Shown: one piece after another, positions 48,606 through 59,189 of the stretch | Position numbering within the stretch: the stretch's first letter is position 1 | Layout of the letters: every line of letters begins with the position of its first letter | DNA from: Hedera helix | Lineage: Eukaryota; Streptophyta; Magnoliopsida; Apiales; Araliaceae | Direction of reading: 5' to 3' | Assembly (NCBI GenBank): GCA_947179155.2 | Contig: OX359267.1 | Coordinates: 58,698,792 to 58,762,791 of the forward strand | Length of the DNA: 64,000 nt | The notes under the pieces: model-generated | Told to the model about the DNA's origin: nothing | What the model saw: the letters and a program-made list of their open reading frames with translations, nothing else | Databases searched by the model: none | Made by a program: the position numbers and the translations under genes

Positions 48606-48837
48606 TCTTCTAAATATGTGTCCTGAGAGTATATGTTAAATGCAAAAATCGAGAGACAGGATCCACTAAATATTATTTGTTTATATATATGTACTGAATT
48701 CAATACCTGAAATCCACTAATATATTATTTTTTATGCATTGAATTCAGTACAAATATATAAATAAATAATATTTAATGAGTCTCATCTCTCGATTTTTGT
48801 ACTTAACATGTACCCTTAAGACACATGTTAAGAAAAT
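48606..48837. mobile_element. MITE related to the 35.5-kb hairpin
   Basis: Inverted arms: ATGTGTCCTGAGAG near 48616 against CCCTTAAGACACATGTTAAG near 48812, then AAAATCGAGAGA against TCTCTCGATTTT, then ACTGAATTCAAT against ATTGAATTCAGT. The outer motif is a diverged form of the TAACATGTGCCCTAAGGG end of the element at 35491. Confidence 0.65.
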
Positions 48838-49106
48838 CCATTAATAATTACTTTTTTTATTGTAAATTATTGATTGATTTATTACGTTTTTATTCAGAAT
48901 TAACAGTGTTAAACATAATTAGATATTTTAAATTTGATTGATTAAAACCAAATAATCTCATATTAAATTATAATTTTAAACCTTTCTGAATCAACTTGAA
49001 GAAAAACTAAATTTTTGTCAAAGGAATATTGTACCATAAACTTTTGAAATTTAATAGTTTTACTAACAACTTTAATATTTTTCTATAACATCTCTTATAT
49101 AAATAA

Positions 49107-49335
49107 TACTCTCTCCGTTTTATATTTATTGTAATACATTTTTTTTATATTTTGTAAAAATTTTAAGTTGTCTCAAATATATATTTAAATATTACATATT
49201 CAAAAAATTATATATTATTAAAAATATAACATTGAATATATCAAAATATATACATTTAAATAAAAAATAATATAAAAATATTTTTATTCGTATTACAAAA
49301 AATAAGACATGTCTTGAGTCCAAGAGGTCGGGGGA
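49107..49335. mobile_element. Stowaway-like MITE
   Basis: CTCTCTCCGTTTTATATTTA at the left, with GTAATAC/GTATTAC paired inside both ends. The right end is GTCTTGAGTCCAAGAGGTCG. The interior is almost wholly A/T. Confidence 0.45.
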
Positions 49336-49699
49336 ATGTTAAGATTTCAACTGAACTTAACAAAACAAAAAAAAAAAAAAAAAAAGACATGTGCTGCCAG
49401 TAAAAAATCTGGAGGGAGGAGTAAGGACTAATGGCAAGTCTCGCACGATTTGAACTTGTGAGAATTTAACACGAAAGATTATGAAAATAATAATTCTATT
49501 TTCATTTAATTGGTAAAATCATTTTACAATACCATCAAATTTTGTGAAAATAATAATTCTATTTTATTTAATTGGTAAAATTTGACTTTTCGAAATCATG
49601 GTTTAAAAATAGAAAAATAATCCATTTGTTCCACTTTGAATGTTCTAATTAATGCGACGTGTTTAACATGAATTTTAATATGTGTCCAAAATATATTTA

Positions 49700-50093
49700 T
49701 GTTGACGCCTGATTCTGTCGGGCAGTCCTGCTGGCCGTCCGGTAAGAATACCTGCACAAAAGTCCGAACGGCTTGGGCCGTTGGTGGACTCCTCCGGTGT
49801 GAGTGTTAGTGAAGGTATATGGAAAAGTCAACAATGGAGGTCTGAATATCTAGTGTAGCAAATTATGCGTTACCCTTCTCTCCATTGTCAACTGGGTATT
49901 TATACTACGTACCTGATTAACGGTCACCTGTGTAACGGTTCTGACCATTACACTAGGTAGTTATGATACATGTACGTTTCATCCTTCACCCACGTGCTGT
50001 AAGCCCACTAGGAAGGTTACCAGGCTGACGGTCTATTGGGCCTGGCCCAATGTCATTTCCTGGATCAGGCCTGGTTAAATATTCATCCTAACA
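49700..50093 (-). repeat. LTR (3' LTR in element sense)
   Basis: 394 bp, with TGTTGACG...CCTAACA on the plus strand, that is TGTTAGG...GTCAACA in element sense. It reads base-for-base the same as 59190-59583. A TATAAATA box copy lies at 49897-49904. Confidence 0.97.
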
Positions 50094-50108
50094 TTGCCCC
50101 CCACTCCT
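50094..50108 (-). other. Polypurine tract
   Basis: In element sense GGAGTGGGGGGCAA directly precedes the 3' LTR. It is the expected primer for plus-strand DNA synthesis. Confidence 0.8.
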
Positions 50109-50146
50109 CCAGTATATGAATGTGCTGGGGGAGTAGAATGAAACCT

Positions 50147-50660
50147 TCCGAAGAAAAACTCCATCGGGAGCCCGGAGGCATCAGACCGATGGGAAATATC
50201 ATTCGGGAGCCCGGAGGCATCAGACCGAAGAGGAACTCCATCGGGAGCCCGGAGGCATCAGACCGATGGGAAATATCATTCGGGAGCCCGGAGGCATTAG
50301 ACCGAAGAGGAACTCCATCGGGAGCCCGGAGGCATCAGACCGATGGGAAATATCTTTCGGGAGCCCGGAGGCATTAGACCGAAGAGGAACTCCATCGGGA
50401 GCCCGGAGGCATCAGACCGATGGGAAATATCTTTCGGGAACCCGGAGGCATCAGACCGAAGAGGAACTCCATCGGGAGCCCGGAGGCATCAGACCGATGG
50501 GAAATATCATTCGGGAGCCCGGAGGCATTAGACCGAAGAGGAACTCCATCGGGAGCCCGGAGGCATCAGACCGATGGGAAATATCATTCGGGAACCCGGA
50601 GGCATCAGACCGAAGAGGAACTCTCTATCGGGAGCCCGGAGGCATCAGACCGATGGGAAA
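50147..50660. repeat. 77-bp tandem repeat inside the retrotransposon
   Basis: About 6.7 copies of a 77-bp unit. Each is itself two related halves of 38-39 bp that share CGGGAGCCCGGAGGCAT and differ in the following CCGATGGGAAATATC or CCGAAGAGGAACTCC. Copies differ by only a few bases. Several frames stay open through the array, so the overlapping Arg/Gly-rich open frames here are not genes. Confidence 0.95.
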
Positions 50661-51143
50661 GCTTTTGGGTTAAAGACTTGGGCCTTTGTTATCTGGGTTT
50701 CACGCCTTGGATAAGACCTTGGGCCTTTGTGTCAATCAAGCCCAAAGTCTTATATTCTCAACCCAATCGAACCGGCCCAAAAGTTTGCCCAGACGTTTCA
50801 TATGGCAATTTATTACTTTTTGAATTTTGAAATTGGTGCCCAATCAATGGTGAAGCGTACGCGGGAAGGAGCATTTATTACGCTGCAGTAAATACCGCGC
50901 GTGCGCCCCATCCGTCAGATCTTTTCCATCTGAACCGTTGCAACGTTTGGATCACGATAAAAGGATTCCTTTCCAACAGATCATCTTTTTATCAGAAGCA
51001 ACTTATCACGAGAGAAAGGACGTTTGAGAGAGAATAACTTCATTCCCAGCCCAGATTCTGTCGTTCTTGCTCTGCTATTTTTCGATCAATCTCCTTTCTG
51101 AAATCAAGTAAGTTTTTAACCCTCTTTTCCTCAATTTCTCATA

Positions 51144-53379
51144 ATGACTAGGAGTACTCAAGATAAAAGGGCACAAGCTTCGTCTTCCCGGGTTGAGGAC
51201 GAAGTTACTGTTGCCGAAGCGGGAATTCCAGAGGGTCAACCTTGGAAACCGGTAGTCGTTGAGCGCATGAGGGATGTAGAGGAGTACAATAGGAACAAAT
51301 ACTTTAACATCAAGTATAGAGTAGCCAATATCCCATCTTCTATCCGGAACCAGTATTTCGACCTAGCCCAAACAGAATTTTATATCCCCAATGCTTATGA
51401 AATCAAAAGACCCGGGGCTGGGGAGAGGATGTACTACCAACTCGAGGGGGGTTGGATCCCGATCCATAGGCAGTCACTGCTTTATGGGGTCCGATTCCCT
51501 CTTCGCCCCTTCGTATTAGAGCTACTTCATACGACGGGGCTCAGTTTGAATCAACTATCCCCCAACTCCTTCATCCATATAAATAGCTTCATCGCCTTTT
51601 GCTTTTCCGAATCAACCATCCCCGCCATAGATTTCTTCTTTCAATTCTTTTCCATTACGAATAATAAGGAAAAAGGGTTTTATACTGTAATAAAGAACCC
51701 TGGGAGGGATACCCTGATGGAGACCCCTTCGAGTAATAAAGGGTGGCACGTGGACTGGTTCTTCCTTAAGGGGCCGGACACTGAGATGGTAGGACCTTGG
51801 TCAGACCCGAACAAAGACCAGCTGAATCCGAAGAGAATCTCTCGGGCACGGTTAGAAGAGTTCGAGGTCTTATATTTCAAGAGACCATCTGTGAAGTGGG
51901 ACCGAAGTCTCCTTAATGACCAGGACTGGTTATACTCCTTCGGTTGTAAGTATTCTGTCATGACTGCTCCTTTATTCTGAATATTTTGGTATACTCATTC
52001 TGTTGTTCTGATTGTGTTGCAGTGGCTGACCAAGGGAAACACCCCGATAACGAAGCCATAATGGAAGCAGCCGGAGTTTCCAGGGTCAAGATGAGTGCCG
52101 CCGAGAAATTGAAGGTAAGCCGAAGTTTGAGGGCTACAAAGCCCAAAGACTCTACTGTTGCTACTGCCAATCCCGAGACGGGCTCGGGATCTCCTCAGGT
52201 GGATGATACTATCAAGCCCACCGAAGGAGAAAAGTCTGCTGCCGAAGACTCGGGGGCCAGCAGACCGAGAGTAAAGAGGAGGAGGTTGGTCCTGAGATCC
52301 GTGCTGGAGGCACGAACCCAGCAGGCCCCATCCTCCCAAGCTGGGACGACGACCAATCCTCCTGCCGAGCAGAACGTCATCAGGCAGCCAGAGGAACCCG
52401 TTGCTGCCCCTCCTCAAAATAAAGGGAAAAGACCCGCTGAAGGTCAAGAGCCTTCAAGCACCCAAGGAGGTCCGATGGATCCCCCAATATTGTCCGGGGG
52501 TCCTAGGCCCGAGGAGGGGGTCAATACGTCTGCCTTGGGTACCTCAATGATTCCCTCCGCCGAAGCCGGTGCCGAGGGAGCTGATCTGAAGACGTTGATG
52601 GAGATGCTGTTCTCCTGTCATGCCAAGGTAAAGATCTCCTCATAAATTTCTCCTGTTTGAAGTGATTATAATTCTGACTTGTTCATCGATTGACCATCTC
52701 TTTGTAGGGAAATACACTTCTCCTGAAAGTGTCCAATGAGCAAAAGGTCCTGGAACGGAGAGCCGAGGAGAGCAACAAAAAACTTGCCGAAGCTCTGTCG
52801 AACCATAAGAAGACCAAGGACCAGCTGAAAACTCTTCACGATTCCTTCCAAATCATGAAGAAGGATCATGACTCGGCTCGGGAGGTTCGTCAAGAAAAGG
52901 ACAAGGAGATCAGCTTCCTGCAGTCCCGGATAATTGATCTGGAGAAGGCGAATACCCGTGCCCTGGATTTGGTGCAATCCAAAGAGCTCGAGAAAATAGA
53001 ACTTGAGAAAAATAAAAATGAGCTCGAAGCCCAAGTCCAGAGTCAGAAGATCCTCCTGGCCCAATCGGAAAACATCCTCCAACTTCAGACCGATCAGATG
53101 AAGAATCTCAAGGACAATGTCGAACTGATCGTCGAAGGTTGGGCTGCAAAAGAAGCCGATTGGCTCAAAGGGCCGATTGCCTCTGCCTCCCCGAGCGTCT
53201 TGATCCCCGAGCTCAAACAGAAGGTGATAGAAGAATATAAGGCCTCGAATCAATTTCAGGCTGATATCTTGCCATCTGTTGCTAATGAATTCAGCGACGG
53301 ATTCGAATATGCTCGGGAGCTTGCCAAGGAGAAGGGTCATGATCCCGATCAGCTAGGAATTGTATTTCCCGAAGACTGA
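51144..53379 (+). CDS. Retrotransposon antisense additional ORF, three exons
   Basis: Runs opposite to gag-pol. Exons 51144-51945, 52023-52627 and 52708-53379 have good GTAAGT/GTAAAG donors and TGCAG/TGTAG acceptors. Phases join exactly, giving 692 aa. Exon 1 contains VRFPLRPFVLELLHTTGLSL and QLSPNSFIHINSFIAFC, resembling the Pfam domain called putative gypsy-type transposon (Transposase_28), about residues 115-160. Exon 2 is Ser/Pro/Glu-rich and low complexity with a basic RPRVKRRRLVLRS, a possible nuclear localisation signal. Exon 3 is a long Lys/Glu heptad-rich region, a likely coiled coil (about residues 470-615). Tat-lineage elements are known to carry such additional ORFs downstream of pol. 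Its function is unknown to me. The introns mean its mRNA would be spliced independently of the genomic transcript. Confidence 0.85.
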
Positions 53380-53819
53380 TTTGTGAATACATTGTTTTTG
53401 TTGTTGTTTTTATATCATGTAATGCTTCCAGTAATTATCAATGAAATGATTTATCTTTTCCCACTTATCTTTTCTCATGAGTTCTTTCCTATCATCTGTA
53501 TGTACAACTGTTCACTTATACTGCTTCACCCCCCACTAGCCTGATCGAATGCATATCCGATGAGGCTAGCAAATTAATTTTAAAGTATGTATCAAAACAG
53601 TAATACAGAGACCAGATGATAAAAAATATTCTCATGAATATCGAAAAGATGACATGTGATCGGCTAAAAAGAGAGCCTCAAAATTTAGACTATGTACAAA
53701 ATTTGATCGGCTTCAATAATAGCCTCAAAATGGGACTAAGTACAAAGTGTGAACTACTGATAATACCTACGAAGCCGAATAGCATGCCAAGTATTTGGAA
53801 CATTTTTTCCATCCATGCC
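53380..53819. other. Spacer between convergent retrotransposon genes
   Basis: 440 bp between the 3' end of the antisense gene (plus) and the stop of gag-pol (minus). AT-rich stretches near 53395-53465 could hold the antisense gene's polyadenylation signal. No gene is seen. Confidence 0.5.
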
Positions 53820-56800
53820 CTAAAGCTTGTAAGTTCCAGCCCTCAGCACTTCGATCACTAAGTATGGTCCTTCCCATGTTGGCATAAGTTTGCCAGTTTC
53901 CCGAGGAGTGGATGCCTCAGCTTGTCGAAGGACCAAATCGCCCACACTGAATGACCTGCTTTTAACATTTTTGTTGAAGTGCCGAGCAGTTCGTTGTTGA
54001 TAAGCAGCCAATCTGAGGACAACTGAGTCGCGTTCCTCTTCTAATAAGTCGAGGTTTAACCGAAGACCTTCGCTATTGAGTATTTCGTCGAAGTTTAAGA
54101 CTCTCGGAGAAGGTACTCCGATCTCAATAGGTATCAGGGCTTCGGAACCATAGGCCATCTTAAAAGGTGTCTCCCCAGTAGTAGTCCGAGGAGTTGTTCG
54201 GTAGGCCCAAAGGACATGCAAAAGCTCCTCGGGCCAAGCACCCTTAGCATCCTCCAACCTTCTTTTAATGCCATGAAGAAGTGTTCTGTTCGTTACTTCT
54301 ACTTGACCATTTGCTTGTGGATGAGCTACCGAGGTCCGTCGATGTTGGATGTTAAGCTCTGTCAAGAATCCCTCGAATGTTTTTCCAACAAATTGAAGGC
54401 CGTTGTCGGAAATCAGAATCATCGGGATGCCGAACCGATAGACCACTTGCTCTTTGAAGAATTGAAGACATGTATGCTCGGTGATCTTGGCAAGTGGTTT
54501 GGCTTCTACCCACTTGGTGAAATAATCGATAGCGACGATTACAAACTTCACTTGCCCCTTACCCTGGGGAAGAGGGCCCAAAATGTCTATTCCCCACACA
54601 GAAAATGGTATCGGGGAGAGTATAGGGGATAATTCCTCGGGAGGTTGGTGTGGGACGGATGCAAATATTTGGCACTTGTGACATTTTTTGACGAAGTCTT
54701 TGGCATCTTCAAGCATTGTCGGCCAAAAATATCCTTGTCGTAAAATTTTATGGGCAAGTGCTTTTGCTCCCACGTGATCCCCGCAGATTCCTTCATGAAC
54801 TTCCCGAAGAGAATAATTGGATTCCCTAGGGTCGAGACATCGAAGCAATGGGGAAGAGTAAGATCTTCGGTACAGATGGTCATTGTGAATACAGTACTTG
54901 GTGGATTTGTACTTTATTCTTCGGGCCAGAGCTTTGTCTTCGGGCAATTCACCATTCAAGAGAAATTTGAAGATAGGGGTCATCCACGAATCCCCCTGTT
55001 CAATATCCATTACTGTCTGAACGAGGGTGCTTGGTTGTTGAAGATTTTCTAGGTATACTGCCCCATCTAACTCCCCCTGATCGGTGGTTGCCAGTTTTGA
55101 AAGAACATCGGCCATAGTATTTTCCGATCTGACCACGCCTACTATCTGATACTTCGGGAAAGACGTTAATAATGACCGAACCAGATGCAGATAGGCTTGT
55201 AAATGAACTTCCCTTGCTTCATATTCTCCCAGCACTTGCTTCACAACCAGTTGGGAGTCGCTGTAAATTGTCAAGTTTTTTACTTCCAGACTTCGGGCCA
55301 ATTTCAATCCTGCCACTAGTGCTTCGTATTCGGCTATGTTGTTAGTGGCCATGAACCCGAACCGGATAGATTGTTGTACCTTGAAGCCTTCTGGGGAGGT
55401 GAGAATTACCCCAGCCCCGCTTCTTGTCCCGGTAGAGGATCCATCGACATATAAAACCCACGCAATCTCCTCGGGGGTTACTGTCACTTCCTCGGACTCA
55501 GATTCTTTCTCTTTGGTATCCTCGGGGAATGAACACTCGATAATGAAATCGATGAGAGCCTGAGCTTTTATAGCCGTCCGGGGACGGAACTCAATGTTAA
55601 ACTGACTTAGCTCGATGGCCCATGCTGCCAATCTCCCCGAGGACTCAGGTCTGTAGAGGACTTTTCGTAGTGGTTGATCTGTGAGGACGATGATAGTTCG
55701 CCCCTGGAAATAATGCCTCAGTTTCCGACTGGAGATAACCAGTGCGTAAACCAACTTCTCTAAATTTGGGTACCTTGTTTCAGCGTCCCGAAGAGCATGG
55801 CTTACGTAGTAGACTGGCTTTTGTCCTTGCGAATCTTCTCTGATCAATGCTGACCCAACTGCCAAGGATGTGGCAGACAAGTATAGTTGTAGATCCTCCT
55901 CAGGCAATGCTTTGCTCAATATCGGAGGTGAGGAGATATATATTTTAATCTGCTCAAAAGCCTCTTGGCATTCTTCGGTCCATTGAAAAGTTTTCTGATT
56001 CTGAGCTCCTTTGAGAGTCCCGAAGAATGGGAGACATTTCTCTGCTAATCGGGCCACAAACCGCCGAAGAGCTGCCAGCCTCCCGGTCAACCGTTGAATT
56101 TCTTTGAAGTTCTTCGGTGGCTGCATTTCAAGAATAGCCGATATCTTTTCGGGATTTGCCTCAATCCCTCTTCGGCTAACCATATACCCCAAAAATTTGC
56201 CTGACCCGAGGCCAAATGTGCATTTAGTTGGGTTAAGTCTCATGTTGTTTGTCCTGACATTCTCGAAGCATTCTTTTAGATCGGACAAATGATCATCCTC
56301 CTTCATGCTTCGGACTATCATGTCGTCAACATAGACTTCCATATTTCTCCCGATCTGGCTGCTGAACACCTTGTTCATCATCCTCTGATAGGTAGCCCCC
56401 GCATTAATCAACCCGAAGGACATGACCTTGTAAGCATATATGGCTCGATGGGTGATGAAAGCCGTCTTTGGTATATCGCTTTCAAGCATGGCTATTTGAT
56501 TATACCCCGAGAAAGCGTCTAAGAAGCTCATTATGGTGTGTCCCGAGGTTGAATCGATCAATTGGTCTATGCTCGGGAGAGGGTAGTAATCTTTCGGACA
56601 TGCTTTGTTGAGATCTGTATAATCCACGCACATCCTCCACTTCCCATTGTGTTTTTTGACCAGCACCACATTAGCAAGCCATTCTGGGTAATTGATTTCA
56701 AAAATGAAGTCAGCAGCCAAAAGTTTGTCAATTTCATTATCAATTACCTGTTGCCTCTCGGGAGCTATGTTTCTCCGTTTTTGCTTTACGGGCTTGGAGT

Positions 56801-59138
56801 TCGGATTGACACTCAGCTGATGTACGGCCACAGTTTTGTCAATGCCCGGCACATCGGCTGGGACCCATGCAAAGATGTCAGCATATTCCCGAAGAAGCGA
56901 GACCAACCGAGTTTTGGTTTCCTCTCGAAGGTTTGTGCCAATCTGTACAGTTTTCTGATCATCATTTTGAAATAGTGGGACTTCAACTGTATCTTCGGCT
57001 GGCGTTGCTAATGGTTCAGTACATCCCTCAGTGAATGGTTCAAGCTCGATCTTCATTGTAGCTTTCTGTTTGCTATCACTGGGAGAGGATGTCTGTATGG
57101 TCTGCAGATAACATCTTCGGGAAAGATCCTGATCTCCAACAGATTCCCCGATCCCATTTTTGGTTGGAAATTTCATTTTTAAATGGGGGATGGATGTAAT
57201 TGCTTTTAATGCCGATAGAGTTGTTCTTCCCAAGATGGCATTGTAGTTGCTTTCCACTTGAACCACGTAAAAGCGGACCATAATGGAAGCTTGTTTCGGG
57301 GCAGTCCCGAAGATCACAGGCAACTCAATCGTCCCTGCTATACGAACTGGGTTATTCCCGAACCCATATAGAGGGGACTCGTTGCAGATCTTCAGCTTTC
57401 TTCCCCCCAAGTCCAGCCGATTGTACGCTTGGCTATACAGTACATCGACTGAACTCCCATTATCAACAAGCATCCTTTTCATATCCATGGTGCCGACCTG
57501 AGCTGTTATGACCAGTGCATCCTGATGGGGAGTGACCATCCCCGAGGGGTAATCATCATCGGAGAAAGTGATGGGGTCGGTTTTGGCACTCATTGGTTTC
57601 CCGGACACTTGATGTACTTCTCTGCCGAAAGCTTTTCTCTTTCGATTGGACAGAGCGGAAATTGATCCTCCGGAAATAACATCAACCACGCCTCTTGCTT
57701 CAGTAATGGGAGGAGGTGGCTCGAGGCGATCAAAGGCCGATGGTCTGTAGGAATCGGCAACATAACTGTCCAGATTGCCACTCCGTACCTGTTTTTCGAG
57801 GAAGTCTTTAAGATGGTAGCATTCCTCAGTATCATGCCCTTTGGCTTCGTGGTAAGTGCAATACCGATCTCCTTCCTTTTGCCTTGCAAAAACCCGGATC
57901 TTCGGGGGCTTCTCATAGAAGGGTTTATTTTTTATCGCTTTCACGATATTGCTCTTGTTGGTGTTCAGGGGTGTGTAATCTTTCTCGGCACCTCTTCGAT
58001 CCCTCGGGGGATCATTCTTTTGTTGCCGATCCTTGTTAGAATCCCTTCGATCATTCCCCTTTTTACCATTGCCGTTGGATTTCTTTTCTGCACTAACGCC
58101 TCCGGGGTCTCTCTGGTGAAAATCACCTGTGTTTTTCGAGGATCCCCGTAGATTGGCGAGAGCCTCTTCCAACTCTACGAACTTGTCCACCTTCTCATAA
58201 GTCTCCGATAAGGTCTCTGGGGACTTCGAGATAAGCTCCTCAATTAACCTGCTGGATTTATCAACATTTAATCCCATGGTTAAAAATTGGATTACCTGCT
58301 TCGGGTCAATCCCGTTGATTTCTGACACAGCCTCTCTGAATCTTTTAATATACTGCCGAAGAGTTTCATTCGGCCTCTGTTTTACTTGCAGAAGGGATGT
58401 CATCATTCGGGCTCGCCGCTTGTTGCTCCCGAAGCGGTTGTGGAACTGTTCTTGTAATTCCTCCCATGATTTGATGGATCCTGCTGGGAGGGAGATAATC
58501 CATTCTCTGGCAGTTTTCTTCAGAGTGGATAAAAACAAGTGGCACATCGCCACTGCATCATGACCATGAAAGTGCATTGCCTGCTCGAAGGAATAAGTGT
58601 GATCATGTGGATCACCCGTCCCGTCAAACATCTCCAAAGTAGGGACCTTACGGGATCGGTCGATCTTAGCCTCTTCGAGGTCCTTCGAGAATGGTGAGAA
58701 TCGGGCCTTTTTTGACCCATAATACTTATCCGAAACCTTGATGGGTAAAGATTCGCCAGTGTGGCTCCCATGACTATGTCGGTCTTCCCTATATTTCCTC
58801 GTCGGCGATCTGGCTCGCTTTCTCAAATCTGCTGTCCAGATCGACTTAGAGCGAGCCGGCTCTTTCCCGCGGTTTCGGTTTACTTCCCCTCGGGGTTCAT
58901 TATCCTCTCGTCTGGTATAGCGGGTTGAGCGGGAGGCCGAGCCTCTCTGGCTCAAAAGTTCATTACCCGCCTCGGTTAACTCCTCGTACTGTTTGTCAAG
59001 CTCCTTCTGCTGGAGGTCCAGAGCCTTTTTTCTGTCGAGGATTATCTGGAGGCGGCGGTCTTTATCAGCTGCCGTCTCCTGATGAGACCGAGAGAGAGGA
59101 GGTCGCCGTGAATGACTCTGCGACTGTGATGTTTCCAT
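53820..59138 (-). CDS. Retrotransposon gag-pol polyprotein
   Basis: A single frame of 1,772 aa without stop or frameshift. Gag core lies at about 165-335 (EMFDGTGDPHDHTYSFEQAM; FHNRFGSNKRRARMMTSLLQ). A Cys/His knuckle-like CTYHEAKGHDTEEC is at 427-440. Protease is at about 540-650 with active site VDNGSSVDVL instead of D(T/S)G. RT is at about 790-990 with YVDD at 936-939. A first RNase H is at about 1085-1200; its first catalytic Asp site reads LYLSATS, so it looks inactive. A second RNase H of archaeal type is at about 1225-1355, with VDGSS, AEYEA, YSDSQ and ADVLS. Integrase is at about 1440-1700, with the zinc-binding CHKC at 1486-1489 and DDE residues D1518, D1578 and E1614 (59 and 35 residues apart). 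The start METSQSQS is the first Met after the primer site. The open frame continues upstream into the LTR. Confidence 0.95.
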   Translation of the reverse strand: METSQSQSHSRRPPLSRSHQETAADKDRRLQIILDRKKALDLQQKELDKQYEELTEAGNELLSQRGSASRSTRYTRREDNEPRGEVNRNRGKEPARSKSIWTADLRKRARSPTRKYREDRHSHGSHTGESLPIKVSDKYYGSKKARFSPFSKDLEEAKIDRSRKVPTLEMFDGTGDPHDHTYSFEQAMHFHGHDAVAMCHLFLSTLKKTAREWIISLPAGSIKSWEELQEQFHNRFGSNKRRARMMTSLLQVKQRPNETLRQYIKRFREAVSEINGIDPKQVIQFLTMGLNVDKSSRLIEELISKSPETLSETYEKVDKFVELEEALANLRGSSKNTGDFHQRDPGGVSAEKKSNGNGKKGNDRRDSNKDRQQKNDPPRDRRGAEKDYTPLNTNKSNIVKAIKNKPFYEKPPKIRVFARQKEGDRYCTYHEAKGHDTEECYHLKDFLEKQVRSGNLDSYVADSYRPSAFDRLEPPPPITEARGVVDVISGGSISALSNRKRKAFGREVHQVSGKPMSAKTDPITFSDDDYPSGMVTPHQDALVITAQVGTMDMKRMLVDNGSSVDVLYSQAYNRLDLGGRKLKICNESPLYGFGNNPVRIAGTIELPVIFGTAPKQASIMVRFYVVQVESNYNAILGRTTLSALKAITSIPHLKMKFPTKNGIGESVGDQDLSRRCYLQTIQTSSPSDSKQKATMKIELEPFTEGCTEPLATPAEDTVEVPLFQNDDQKTVQIGTNLREETKTRLVSLLREYADIFAWVPADVPGIDKTVAVHQLSVNPNSKPVKQKRRNIAPERQQVIDNEIDKLLAADFIFEINYPEWLANVVLVKKHNGKWRMCVDYTDLNKACPKDYYPLPSIDQLIDSTSGHTIMSFLDAFSGYNQIAMLESDIPKTAFITHRAIYAYKVMSFGLINAGATYQRMMNKVFSSQIGRNMEVYVDDMIVRSMKEDDHLSDLKECFENVRTNNMRLNPTKCTFGLGSGKFLGYMVSRRGIEANPEKISAILEMQPPKNFKEIQRLTGRLAALRRFVARLAEKCLPFFGTLKGAQNQKTFQWTEECQEAFEQIKIYISSPPILSKALPEEDLQLYLSATSLAVGSALIREDSQGQKPVYYVSHALRDAETRYPNLEKLVYALVISSRKLRHYFQGRTIIVLTDQPLRKVLYRPESSGRLAAWAIELSQFNIEFRPRTAIKAQALIDFIIECSFPEDTKEKESESEEVTVTPEEIAWVLYVDGSSTGTRSGAGVILTSPEGFKVQQSIRFGFMATNNIAEYEALVAGLKLARSLEVKNLTIYSDSQLVVKQVLGEYEAREVHLQAYLHLVRSLLTSFPKYQIVGVVRSENTMADVLSKLATTDQGELDGAVYLENLQQPSTLVQTVMDIEQGDSWMTPIFKFLLNGELPEDKALARRIKYKSTKYCIHNDHLYRRSYSSPLLRCLDPRESNYSLREVHEGICGDHVGAKALAHKILRQGYFWPTMLEDAKDFVKKCHKCQIFASVPHQPPEELSPILSPIPFSVWGIDILGPLPQGKGQVKFVIVAIDYFTKWVEAKPLAKITEHTCLQFFKEQVVYRFGIPMILISDNGLQFVGKTFEGFLTELNIQHRRTSVAHPQANGQVEVTNRTLLHGIKRRLEDAKGAWPEELLHVLWAYRTTPRTTTGETPFKMAYGSEALIPIEIGVPSPRVLNFDEILNSEGLRLNLDLLEEERDSVVLRLAAYQQRTARHFNKNVKSRSFSVGDLVLRQAEASTPRETGKLMPTWEGPYLVIEVLRAGTYKL

Positions 59139-59171
59139 GTTAACAAAAGTTGATGGAAGTTTTACTAGGGG

Positions 59172-59189
59172 CCCTCCTTCTAGCGCCAA
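59172..59189 (-). other. Primer-binding site region
   Basis: Directly inside the 5' LTR, element sense reads TTGGCGCTAGAAGGAGGG. The first bases TGGCGC agree with primer sites in other plant Ty3/gypsy elements, but the rest was not matched to a particular tRNA. Confidence 0.6.

Larger units (their letters stand above)
48044..49699. other. Intergenic DNA between NUP35 and the retrotransposon
   Basis: Promoter and leader of NUP35 should lie near 48044-48480. The remainder is AT-rich and contains two MITE-like repeats listed separately. It ends in the ATTTA target site of the retrotransposon. Confidence 0.45.

Noticed and set aside
50147..50660. CRISPR-like array
   Set aside because: Repeats are contiguous with no variable spacers and lie within a plant retrotransposon.
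50120..50830. Four overlapping Arg/Gly/Pro-rich frames
   Set aside because: They are translations of the 77-bp tandem repeat, whose unit keeps several frames open.
54216..59143. Many plus-strand frames opposite gag-pol
   Set aside because: Shadows of the 1,772-aa minus-strand polyprotein, with no splice signals or family matches.
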